In this document: positions 1 to 6,054 of the stretch, piece after piece
Numbering within the stretch: the first letter of the stretch is position 1
How the letters are laid out: every line of letters begins with the position of its first letter
Assembly: GCA_934636045.1 (NCBI GenBank)
Contig: CAKTZP010000012.1
Span: forward strand, 1-24,827
Direction: 5' to 3'
DNA length: 24,827 nucleotides
From: an uncultured Oscillospiraceae bacterium
Lineage (GTDB): Bacteria > Bacillota > Clostridia > Oscillospirales > Oscillospiraceae
The notes under the pieces: model-generated
Seen by the model: the letters and a program-made list of their open reading frames with translations, nothing else
The model's database searches: none
Told to the model about the DNA's origin: nothing
Position numbers and translations under genes: made by a program

Positions 1-1
1 C

Positions 2-430
2 AACAAGCTGACGCCGAGCCGCCGCGTTTATGTGCACGTTACGGCTTATGAGGAGGTCGGCCACGGCGGCGCAGCGTCGGTTCCCGTGGGCGTGACCGAG
101 GCAATTTCCGTCGACATGGGCTGCGTGGGCGAGGGGCTGCAATGCACCGAGCGGCAGGTTTCCATCTGCGCCAAGGACTCCGGCGGCCCGTACTCCTACG
201 AGGTCGTGCAGAAGCTCATCGCCGCAGCCAAACGCGAAAACGCCGACTACGCCGTTGACATCTATCCGCACTACGGCTCGGACGTCGAGGCGACGCTCAG
301 CGCGGGCGCAGACGTGCGTCACGGTCTGATCGGCGCGGGCGTTTATGCCTCGCACGGCTATGAACGCAGCCACATCGACGGCGTGCGCAATACCCTGCGC
401 GTCCTCAAGGGCTACCTGTTCGAGGCATGA
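2..430 (+). CDS. M42 family metallo-aminopeptidase, C-terminal part (5' end outside window)
   Basis: The open frame runs in from the left edge without a start codon and ends in TGA at 428-430, so about 142 C-terminal residues are visible. The M42 (FrvX/glutamyl aminopeptidase-like) signature is clear: EEVGHGG near the left edge carries the catalytic glutamate pair, followed by SVDMG, CAKDSGGPYSY, YPHYGSDVEA and GVYASHGYERSH. In this family the Asp, Glu and His residues of these motifs bind two divalent metals, and the enzymes are large oligomeric cytoplasmic aminopeptidases acting on peptides. Family-level assignment is secure; substrate preference cannot be read from this piece. The stop codon overlaps the next ATG (ATGA), so the two genes are probably co-transcribed and translationally coupled. 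Confidence 0.9.
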   Translation, partial: NKLTPSRRVYVHVTAYEEVGHGGAASVPVGVTEAISVDMGCVGEGLQCTERQVSICAKDSGGPYSYEVVQKLIAAAKRENADYAVDIYPHYGSDVEATLSAGADVRHGLIGAGVYASHGYERSHIDGVRNTLRVLKGYLFEA

Positions 431-1179
431 GACTGCGCTATCTTCTGCCCGGACTGCTCCTTCTCGCGCTCGGACTGTTGGTCGGCCGGCTGTTTATCTA
501 CTACGGCTTTGCCGGGATGCTGCTGTGCGCCATTGGCGCGGCGGTGCTGGTCTTCGGCGCGGTCGACGCCCTGAAAAAGCGCTGGCCGCGCGCCATGCGC
601 CGGATGCAGCGGGTGCTGTGCGTTCTGCTGGCGCTTGTGCTGATTGCTGCGGCGGCGACCGGGGTCTGGGTCGGCGTCTGCTGCGGCGGTGCGGCCGAGC
701 CGGAGGCACAGTATCTCATCGTCCTCGGCGCGGGCGTGAACGGCACGCAGCCGAGCCGCTCACTCTATGAGCGTCTGCGCGCCGCGGAGGCATATCTTCG
801 TACCTATCCGGAGGCGGTCGCGATTCTTTCCGGCGGACAGGGCGATAACGAGGACATTTCTGAGGCCGAGTGCATGTACCGCTGGCTGACGGACGCAGGC
901 ATCGCGCCGGAGCGCCTGCGCCGCGAGGAGCAGGCGACCAGCACCAAGGAGAATCTGCAATTCTCCCTGGCACTGATCGAGGCCGAAACCGGTGCGCGTC
1001 CGGAAACCGTCGCCGTCGTCTCCAGCGAATACCACCTCTGCCGTACCGGGCTGCTGGCAAAGGGGGAGGGCGTGACCGCATTGGGCGTTCCGGCGCCCAC
1101 CACCAACCGCCTCTACTTCACCCAAATGCTCCTGCGCGAAATCTGCGGGGTATGGTATACCCTGCTGGCAAATGGATAG
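427..1179 (+). CDS. YdcF/SanA-like DUF218 membrane protein
   Basis: This 250-residue protein has an N-terminal membrane region (hydrophobic stretches at roughly residues 5-27, 30-46 and 62-84) followed by a DUF218 domain. Family motifs are YLIVLGAGVNG (about residues 96-106), SRSLYERLRAA, AILSGGQG, the acidic DISEAECMYRWL, ATSTKENL and the late VVSSEYHLCRT. DUF218 proteins (YdcF, ElyC, SanA) are envelope-associated and linked in E. coli to envelope carbon-lipid or barrier functions; the biochemical activity is not settled. The start at 427 overlaps the peptidase stop by four bases, and no strong separate ribosome binding site is visible, which points to coupling. A hairpin at 1187-1222 follows the stop. 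Family is confident, function is not. Confidence 0.87.
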   Translation: MRLRYLLPGLLLLALGLLVGRLFIYYGFAGMLLCAIGAAVLVFGAVDALKKRWPRAMRRMQRVLCVLLALVLIAAAATGVWVGVCCGGAAEPEAQYLIVLGAGVNGTQPSRSLYERLRAAEAYLRTYPEAVAILSGGQGDNEDISEAECMYRWLTDAGIAPERLRREEQATSTKENLQFSLALIEAETGARPETVAVVSSEYHLCRTGLLAKGEGVTALGVPAPTTNRLYFTQMLLREICGVWYTLLANG

Positions 1180-1186
1180 AAAAGCA

Positions 1187-1222
1187 TGAAAAATCGGTAT
1201 CTGCAAGCGCAGATACCGATTT
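1187..1222. terminator. Hairpin after the DUF218 gene, first copy of a duplicated 36-bp hairpin
   Basis: A perfect 14-bp stem (1191-1204 with 1209-1222) closes a 4-base AAGC loop seven bases after the DUF218 stop codon. The T-run after the stem is short (TTT), so termination may be weak on the plus strand. The 36 bases 1187-1222 recur at 1456-1491 with a single difference in the loop. Confidence 0.6.
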
Positions 1223-1247
1223 GAGCGTGTCAAAAAACTACCCCGCA

Positions 1248-1431
1248 TGTCATTGCGATGTCGCAGCCGTTGGCGACGAAGGAGCCTTACGGATGCGGGC
1301 TCTCCGCTTGCCGGTCGGAGCGAAGCGACGTGGCAATCTCATGCAGGCAGTTTCGAATTCGCCGAAAATCATCTGAAAATCAAAACAATTCTGCGAGATT
1401 GCCACGGCCCTTGCAGGGCCTCGCAATGACA
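1248..1431. repeat. MITE-like palindromic repeat with TGTCATTGCGA termini
   Basis: The element begins TGTCATTGCGA (1248-1258) and ends with the exact inverse TCGCAATGACA (1421-1431), an 11-bp perfect terminal inverted repeat. A second nested inverted pair, GTGGCAATCTC (1330-1340) and GAGATTGCCAC (1395-1405), shows it is two half-elements facing each other around a unique core. Elements of the general form TGTCATTGCGA...CAATCTC are dispersed non-coding repeats in many bacteria. No transposase is encoded here. Related half-elements lie at 2051-2095 and 2165-2208. Confidence 0.7.
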
Positions 1432-1455
1432 AAATCGGACTTTTTTGCCAGTCTG

Positions 1456-1493
1456 TGAAAAATCGGTATCTGCAAACGCAGATACCGATTTTT
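1456..1493. terminator. Bidirectional terminator after khpA, second hairpin copy
   Basis: A perfect 16-bp stem (1458-1473 with 1478-1493) with an AAAC loop. A-tract and T-tract arms at the two ends allow termination in both directions. The khpA stop codon (1493-1495, minus strand) sits on the edge of the stem, so the hairpin serves as the end of the ffh-rpsP-khpA transcript. It is the near-identical twin of the hairpin at 1187-1222. Confidence 0.7.
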
Positions 1494-1723
1494 CAGTCAA
1501 CGATATCGACCGTGACGTGCTTTCCGTCGCGCTGGGCTACGGATTTGATGACAGTGCGAATCTCTTTGGCAATGCGTCCTTGACGGCCGATGACCTTTCC
1601 CATATCCTCGGGAGCGACCCTCAGCTCAAGAATCGTATTGTCCCCTTCCTCTCTCTGCGTAACCGTCACCGCGTCGGGATGATCGACAAGCTGGGTTGCC
1701 ACGTAGAGCAAGAGTTCCTTCAT
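1493..1723 (-). CDS. khpA: KhpA/YlqC-type KH-domain RNA-binding protein
   Basis: A 76-residue protein starting MKELLLYVATQLVDHPD, with a single KH domain and the diagnostic GxxG loop at residues 46-49 (IGRQGR), followed by IAKEIRTVIKSVA. KhpA pairs with KhpB/Jag in Gram-positives as an RNA chaperone affecting cell division and elongation. The start at 1723 is chosen because AGAGGAG lies about seven bases upstream and family members start with MKEL; an in-frame start at 1744 would overlap the rpsP stop. It lies 17 bases after rpsP, the usual Firmicutes position. Downstream rimM, trmD and rplS, which often follow, are absent; the operon ends here in a hairpin. Confidence 0.93.
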   Translation of the reverse strand: MKELLLYVATQLVDHPDAVTVTQREEGDNTILELRVAPEDMGKVIGRQGRIAKEIRTVIKSVAQRDGKHVTVDIVD

Positions 1724-1740
1724 CGTGCTGCTCCTCTCAA

Positions 1741-1980
1741 TCAAAGGACGTTAGCCTTTTTCAAAAGAGCCTTCACGGTGTCGGTCGGCTGAGCGCCGTT
1801 CTTGATCCACTGCTGCGCCTTCTCGGCGTCGACAGTGATGGTGGCCGGTTCGGTCAGGGGATTGTAGGAGCCGATCTCTTCGATGCAGCGGCCGTCGCGC
1901 GGGCTGCGGGAATCAGCAACAACAATGCGATAGTAGGGAGCCTTCTTCGCGCCCATTCTTCTCAGTCTGATTTTTACCAT
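1741..1980 (-). CDS. rpsP: 30S ribosomal protein S16
   Basis: A 79-residue protein beginning [20 protein letters not shown], the standard S16 N-terminus, followed by [11 protein letters not shown] and [10 protein letters not shown], all classic S16 motifs; length is normal for the family. S16 binds 16S rRNA early in 30S assembly. The start at 1980 is supported by GGAGGTG seven bases upstream; a longer frame to 1995 would begin inside that ribosome binding site. It sits upstream of khpA with a 17-base gap and downstream of ffh, but here a gap of about 285 bp filled with palindromic repeats separates it from ffh. Confidence 0.97.
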   Translation of the reverse strand: MVKIRLRRMGAKKAPYYRIVVADSRSPRDGRCIEEIGSYNPLTEPATITVDAEKAQQWIKNGAQPTDTVKALLKKANVL

Positions 1981-2050
1981 GAATTTCACCTCCAAAATTT
2001 TTCAACAATCTATCGTCAGGTGCGTATGACCTAATGACTGAATTTGGTGC

Positions 2051-2095
2051 GGGGGAAACGGATTGCTGCGACCCCTTCGGGGTCTCGCAATGACA
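2051..2095. repeat. Palindromic half-element, copy A
   Basis: A 45-bp unit ending TCTCGCAATGACA and containing the small hairpin ACCCC-TTC-GGGGT. It is nearly identical to 2165-2208 (one substitution, one indel) in direct orientation, and its end matches the terminus of the element at 1248-1431. It lies in the ffh-rpsP gap. Confidence 0.75.
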
Positions 2096-2101
2096 GTGGG
2101 G

Positions 2102-2145
2102 GCAGGCGCTGCGGGCGGGGCGTCGGGGACGCCGCCCCCTACAGG
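2102..2145. repeat. Dispersed GTCCCCGACGCCCC repeat, inverted copy
   Basis: Read on the minus strand this contains CCTGTAGGGGGCGGCG followed by TCCCCGACGCCCCGC. The plus strand at 13475-13504 carries the same sequence with one visible base difference. The core is itself an imperfect palindrome (GGGGC...GCCCC). No coding potential is evident. Confidence 0.65.
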
Positions 2146-2164
2146 TTCGTACAGAATTGCGATG

Positions 2165-2208
2165 GGGGGAACGGATTGCCGCGACCCCTTCGGGGTCTCG
2201 CAATGACA
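2165..2208. repeat. Palindromic half-element, copy B
   Basis: A 44-bp near-duplicate of 2051-2095 in the same orientation, 114 bp apart start to start. The two copies flank the inverted GTCCCCGACGCC element, making a compound repeat block inside the ribosomal/SRP operon. Confidence 0.75.
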
Positions 2209-2222
2209 TAGCGGGTAGCTTA

Positions 2223-2250
2223 TATATACGCAGAAGCTATGCTCTCGCAA
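2223..2250 (-). promoter_or_regulatory. Possible promoter for rpsP-khpA
   Basis: On the minus strand TTGCGA (2245-2250) is followed after 16 bases by TATATA (2223-2228). It lies just after the ffh stop and before the repeats, and could restart transcription for rpsP-khpA if the repeats attenuate read-through. The match is moderate and the spacing slightly short, so this is tentative. Confidence 0.3.
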
Positions 2251-2265
2251 TAAGATAGGGGAGCT

Positions 2266-3609
2266 TTACATGCCCGGGATGCCGGGGAAGCCGCCCATTT
2301 TGCCGAAGAGCTTGCGCTTGTTGCCCTTGCCGTTCATCATCTTCATCATCTGCTGCATTTGCTCAAATTGCTTGAGCAGACGGTTGATGTCCTCGACCTT
2401 TTGGCCGCAGCCGAGGGCAATGCGGCGCTTGCGGGAGGAGTTGAGGCAGCCGGGATTTTCACGCTCGTAGGGGGTCATCGACTGGATGATCGCCTCGACG
2501 CGGGTGAGCGCCTTTTCGTCGACCTGCACGTTTTTCATCGCGCCCATGCCGGGCAGCATGCCGAGAATGTCCTGCATGGAGCCCATGTTCTTCAGCTGCG
2601 CGAGCTGGTCATAGAAATCGGCGAGGGTGAATTTATTCTGGCGCAGGCGCTGCTCGAGCTCGGCGGCCTTCTTCTGGTCGAGGGCCTGCTCGGCCTTTTC
2701 GATCAGGGTCAGCACGTCGCCCATGCCGAGGATGCGCGAGGCCATGCGCTCGGGGTGGAAGGGCTCGATCATGTCCAGCTTTTCGCCGGTGCCAATGAAT
2801 TTGATGGGCTTGCCGGTGACAGCCTTGACGGACAGGGCTGCGCCGCCGCGGGCGTCGCCGTCGAGCTTGGTGAGCATGACGCCGTCAATGTCCAGCCATT
2901 CGTTGAAGGACTGGGCGGCGTTGACCGCGTCCTGACCGGTCATGGCGTCAACAACGAGCAGAATTTCGCTCGGCTGCACCTCGGCCTTGATGGATTTGAG
3001 CTCGTTCATGAGCGCTTCGTCCACGTGCAGACGGCCGGCGGTGTCGAGGAAGACCATGTCGTTGCCGTGCTGCTGGGCATGGCGGACGGCGGCCTTTGCG
3101 ATTTTCACGGGGTCACCCTGCCCCATCTGGAAGACGGGGATGCCGAGCTGGCCGCCGACGACCTCGAGCTGCTTGATGGCAGCGGGACGGTAGACGTCGC
3201 AGGCGACGAGCAGCGGGCGCTTGCCCTGCTTTTTGAACAGGCCGGCGAGCTTGGCGCCGTTGGTGGTCTTGCCCGCGCCCTGCAGACCGACGAGCATGAC
3301 GACGGTGGGGGATTTCGGGGAAATGGTGATGCGCTGATTTTCGCTGCCCATAAGGGCAATCAGCTCTTCGTTGACGATCTTGACGATCATCTGCGCGGGC
3401 GTCAGGCTCTCGAGCACATCCCGACCGACGCAGCGCTCGGAAACGGTCTTGACGAAGTCCTTGACGACCTTATAGCTGACGTCCGCCTCCAGAAGGGCCA
3501 GACGAATTTCGCGCATGGCTTCCTTAATGTCGGATTCGGACAGACGACCCTTGCCGCGAAGTTTTTTGAACGCGGCATTGAGTTTTGCGGTCAAGCCTTC
3601 AAATGCCAT
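2266..3609 (-). CDS. ffh: Signal recognition particle protein Ffh (SRP54)
   Basis: A 447-residue protein with an N-terminal helical bundle (MAFEGLTAKLNAAFKKLRGKG), a GTPase domain with P-loop GLQGAGKTT (residues 108-116), DVYRPAA, DTAGR and TKLDGDARGGAA, and a C-terminal methionine-rich M domain (FEQMQQMMKMM) ending in a Gly/Pro tail. Ffh binds 4.5S/6S SRP RNA and signal sequences and delivers nascent chains to FtsY. The start at 3609 has AAAGGAGC upstream; the frame stays open for 77 more codons but those overlap ylxM and look random. The SRP-RNA-binding segment reads NPGCLNSSRKRRIALGCG, where Cys replaces the first Ser of the usual GSG-like turn and part of the usual IIN. The first 11 bases overlap the end of ylxM, giving coupling. 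Confidence 0.97.
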   Translation of the reverse strand: MAFEGLTAKLNAAFKKLRGKGRLSESDIKEAMREIRLALLEADVSYKVVKDFVKTVSERCVGRDVLESLTPAQMIVKIVNEELIALMGSENQRITISPKSPTVVMLVGLQGAGKTTNGAKLAGLFKKQGKRPLLVACDVYRPAAIKQLEVVGGQLGIPVFQMGQGDPVKIAKAAVRHAQQHGNDMVFLDTAGRLHVDEALMNELKSIKAEVQPSEILLVVDAMTGQDAVNAAQSFNEWLDIDGVMLTKLDGDARGGAALSVKAVTGKPIKFIGTGEKLDMIEPFHPERMASRILGMGDVLTLIEKAEQALDQKKAAELEQRLRQNKFTLADFYDQLAQLKNMGSMQDILGMLPGMGAMKNVQVDEKALTRVEAIIQSMTPYERENPGCLNSSRKRRIALGCGQKVEDINRLLKQFEQMQQMMKMMNGKGNKRKLFGKMGGFPGIPGM

Positions 3610-3958
3610 AAGCTGCTCCTTTACGGACGAGACCCAGAATGACCTCGGCGCGGCGGCGGACGGCCTCGTCCCCGCTGGAAGCGAGGACAAGCGCCTCTGC
3701 CTCGATCTGCGAGAGCACGCGGCGCAGCTCCTGCGACCGGGCAAGGCAGCCGGTGGCCTGCTCCATCTCCCGCAGGAGCGTCTCGGCGCGGGAGATGGCG
3801 TCGTGCACGCCCTGCCGCGAGATGCCCTCCTGCTCGGCAATCTCCGCCAGAGAGAGGTCTTGGTTGTAATAGAGGTCGAAATAGGTCTTTTGCTTCTGTG
3901 TCAGCAGCGCACCGTAATAATCCAGCAGCATGCTCATGGTAAAGGCTTCCTGCTTCAT
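3599..3958 (-). CDS. ylxM: YlxM-family helix-turn-helix protein, SRP-associated
   Basis: A 119-residue UPF0122/YlxM protein. Residues 8-30 (MSMLLDYYGALLTQKQKTYFDL) are the family signature and YNQDLSLAEIAEQEGISRQGVHDAISRAE is a sigma-70-region-4-like helix-turn-helix. YlxM homologues are encoded beside ffh and can influence SRP assembly or GTPase activity, as reported in Streptococcus. The start at 3958 is favoured by AAGGAG about nine bases upstream; in-frame ATGs at codons 8 and 10 are alternatives. It is the first gene of the minus-strand operon and overlaps ffh by 11 bases. A consensus promoter lies 33 bases upstream of the start. Confidence 0.93.
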   Translation of the reverse strand: MKQEAFTMSMLLDYYGALLTQKQKTYFDLYYNQDLSLAEIAEQEGISRQGVHDAISRAETLLREMEQATGCLARSQELRRVLSQIEAEALVLASSGDEAVRRRAEVILGLVRKGAAYGI

Positions 3959-3990
3959 GGCGGTGCACTCCTTTTTGTTGGTTCGGGGGG

Positions 3991-4019
3991 ATTATAGCAT
4001 AGAAATGCGCGTCTGTCAA
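3991..4019 (-). promoter_or_regulatory. Consensus sigma-A promoter of the ylxM-ffh operon
   Basis: On the minus strand TTGACA (4014-4019) and TATAAT (3991-3996) are separated by exactly 17 bases, a perfect housekeeping promoter. It lies just upstream of ylxM and is divergent from the murB promoter. Confidence 0.9.
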
Positions 4020-4067
4020 GAGAAAAAACTTGACAGCCGAAAAACTTGATCGTCGATCTTTTTCTGA

Positions 4068-4101
4068 TTGATTGCGGGAGGCGGGTGTGGTATACTATAA
4101 T
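4068..4101 (+). promoter_or_regulatory. Promoter of murB-whiA-dnaE
   Basis: TTGATT (4068-4073), 17 bases, then an extended -10 TGG-TATACT (4088-4096). A second overlapping -10, TATAAT (4096-4101), has a weak TTGCGG (4072-4077) 18 bases upstream. The leader to the murB start is about 70 bases. Confidence 0.75.
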
Positions 4102-4175
4102 TTGTAGAAGTATCGGATCGTACCACGCCGCGGACGGCCCCACAGGGTGGAGCACCGCGAGGATGGAGGGTTTTT

Positions 4176-5099
4176 ATGGAGCAGAAGCAGGCGCTGCGGA
4201 CGCTGGTTTTTGAGAAGCTGCCGCGGGAGATCATCCGCGAGGAGGAGCCGCTGGCAAGGCACACGTCCTTCCGCATCGGCGGCCCGGCGGAGCTGATGGT
4301 GTTTCCGCGCGACCGAAACGAGTTGCAGGCGGCGCTGCGCTGCGCCGCGGAGGCCGGGGTCACGCCGCGCATCCTCGGCGCGGGGACGAATGTGCTGGCG
4401 CCGGACGAGGGCGTGCGCGGGCTGGTGATCTGCCTGCGGGACGCGTTTATGGGACTGACGCTGCTGGACGGGGCGCGCATCGAGGCGATGAGCGGCATGA
4501 CGCTGGCCAAGACGGCGATGTTTGCCGCCCGCAACGGGCTGAGCGGGCTGGAATTTGCCCACGGGATTCCCGGAACGGTGGGCGGCGCGATTTATATGAA
4601 CGCGGGCGCTTACGGCGGCGAGATGCGCGACGTAGCGGTTGAGACGGAGTTTATGGCGCTCGACGGCACGGTTACTTGCGTGCGCGGCGAGGCGCAGGGC
4701 TTCGGCTATCGTACGAGCGCGTTTCAGCATATGCGGGGCGTGATCGTGCGCACGGTTTTTGCGCTGAAGCCCGGGAGCGAAACGGAAATCCGCGAGAAAA
4801 TCTATGAGCTGAATGAACGCCGCCGCGCGTCGCAGCCGTTGGAGCTGCCGTCCGCGGGCAGTACGTTCAAGCGCCCGAGGGAGGGCTACGCTGCCGCGCT
4901 GATCGATCAGGCGGGGCTGAAGGGCTTTGCCGTCGGAGGGGCACAGGTGTCGGAAAAGCACGCGGGCTTCGTGGTCAACCGCGGCGGTGCGACGGCGGCG
5001 GATGTGCTTCGGCTGATCGAGGCGGTGCGCGAGCGTGTGCTGCAGGCCAGCGGGATCGAGCTGGAGCCGGAGGTACGTCTCTGGACGGAAGAAAACTAA
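4176..5099 (+). CDS. murB: UDP-N-acetylmuramate dehydrogenase
   Basis: MurB reduces UDP-GlcNAc-enolpyruvate to UDP-MurNAc with NADPH and FAD, the second committed step of peptidoglycan precursor synthesis in the cytoplasm. The 307-residue protein has the FAD-binding motifs TSFRIGGPAELM and ILGAGTN (residues 66-72), then LEFAHGIPGTVGGAIYMNAGAYGGEM and FGYRTSAF. The proton-donor serine is in AGSTFKRP (Ser229), and the C-terminal EPEVRLW supplies the conserved glutamate. The start is set by GGAGGG at 4165-4170. It is followed 14 bases later by whiA. In many Firmicutes rapZ and yvcK lie between murB and whiA; both are missing here. Confidence 0.97.
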   Translation: MEQKQALRTLVFEKLPREIIREEEPLARHTSFRIGGPAELMVFPRDRNELQAALRCAAEAGVTPRILGAGTNVLAPDEGVRGLVICLRDAFMGLTLLDGARIEAMSGMTLAKTAMFAARNGLSGLEFAHGIPGTVGGAIYMNAGAYGGEMRDVAVETEFMALDGTVTCVRGEAQGFGYRTSAFQHMRGVIVRTVFALKPGSETEIREKIYELNERRRASQPLELPSAGSTFKRPREGYAAALIDQAGLKGFAVGGAQVSEKHAGFVVNRGGATAADVLRLIEAVRERVLQASGIELEPEVRLWTEEN

Positions 5100-5113
5100 C
5101 TTGAGGTGACAAT

Positions 5114-6028
5114 ATGTCCTTTGCGGGAAATGTAAAAGCGGAGCTATGCCGGCACGAGGCCGGGAAGGGCTGCTGCGCCTTGGCCGAGGCGCACGGCGTG
5201 CTGCTGTATGCCAACACGTTCGCGGCCGACGGCATCCGCATCGTGACGGAGAGCGCGGAATTTGCACAGCGGCTGCCGCGGCTGTTCCGCAAGGCGATGG
5301 GCATGCAATTTGATGTGCTGCCGGACGCGGAGGCGGCGGGAAAGCTGAGCTTTCAATTCACGGATGCAGCGAAGATCGCGCGCGTGTTTGCCGCGTGCGG
5401 CTTTTCGGCGGAAAACAGCCTGTCGCTGCACGTGAATCTGGCGCTGCTGGAGCAGGAATGCTGCCAGCGGTCGTTCCTGCGCGGCGCGTTTTTGGCGGGC
5501 GGGTCGGTGACCGACCCGGAAAAGCGGTATCATCTGGAGCTTTCCACGACGCACCTGAAGGTCAGCGGCGAGACCGAGAGCCTGCTGGAGCAGATGGGTC
5601 TGACGGCCAAGCGGACGGAGCGTAAGGGAAATAGCGTTTTATATTACAAGCAAAGCGAAGCGATCGAGGAATTTTTGATCTCCATCGGCGCGCCGGTGAG
5701 CGCGATGGCGGTCATGGCGGCGAAGATCGACAAGGACTGGCGCAACGCGGCCAACCGCAAGACGAACTGCGATTCGGCCAACGTGGACAAGGCCGTTGCG
5801 GCGGCGCAGGAGCAGCTGGCCGTGCTGCGGCGGCTGGACGAGCGCGGGCTGACCGACAGCCTGCCCGAAAAGCTGCGCCAGACCGCTGCCCTGCGCCGGG
5901 AGCACCCCGAGGCGACGCTGGCGGAGCTGGCCGAGCTGCATGAGCCGCCCCTGAGCAAGTCTGCAATCAATCACAGACTGCGGAAATTGGCGGCCATCGC
6001 CGCGGGAGAAGAAACAAGCGGAGAATAA
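5114..6028 (+). CDS. whiA: DNA-binding protein WhiA
   Basis: WhiA is a DNA-binding protein with a catalytically inactive LAGLIDADG homing-endonuclease-like N-terminal domain and a C-terminal helix-turn-helix. It controls sporulation septation in Streptomyces and influences division and chromosome segregation in Bacillus. The 304-residue protein shows the family motifs FLRGAFLAGGSVTDPEKRYHLE (about residues 123-144), RNAANRKTNCDSANVDKAV (about 208-226), and the C-terminal LSKSAINHRLRKL recognition region. The start at 5114 follows GAGGTG at 5103-5108. It sits between murB and dnaE in the same direction with short gaps, so one transcript is likely. Confidence 0.96.
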   Translation: MSFAGNVKAELCRHEAGKGCCALAEAHGVLLYANTFAADGIRIVTESAEFAQRLPRLFRKAMGMQFDVLPDAEAAGKLSFQFTDAAKIARVFAACGFSAENSLSLHVNLALLEQECCQRSFLRGAFLAGGSVTDPEKRYHLELSTTHLKVSGETESLLEQMGLTAKRTERKGNSVLYYKQSEAIEEFLISIGAPVSAMAVMAAKIDKDWRNAANRKTNCDSANVDKAVAAAQEQLAVLRRLDERGLTDSLPEKLRQTAALRREHPEATLAELAELHEPPLSKSAINHRLRKLAAIAAGEETSGE

Positions 6029-6054
6029 AAAATCATTTTTTGGAGGTGTGCACC

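Noticed and set aside
1445..2034. Plus-strand open frames across khpA and rpsP (1445-1792, 1696-2034)
   Set aside because: Antisense to two certain genes with correct ribosome binding sites; no domain in the translations.
2359..3642. Long open frame on the plus strand, 427 codons, opposite ffh
   Set aside because: Shadow of ffh: G+C-rich codon use leaves few stops on the other strand. The translation has no recognisable domain and is repetitive in Gly/Leu/Val/Asp. The same applies to 7438-8784 (opposite dnaE), 17260-18621 (opposite rimO), 15352-17001 (opposite prmC/recA/recX) and 22222-23760 (opposite murC).
3610..3840. 77-codon upstream extension of ffh
   Set aside because: Overlaps ylxM, is Arg/Ser/Pro-rich and unlike SRP54, while the internal ATG at 3609 has a good ribosome binding site and the family N-terminus.
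4030..4035. Perfect TTGACA on the plus strand in the ylxM-murB gap
   Set aside because: No -10 at 16-18 bases; the TATACT/TATAAT boxes are far downstream. Kept the TTGATT-N17-TGGTATACT promoter instead.
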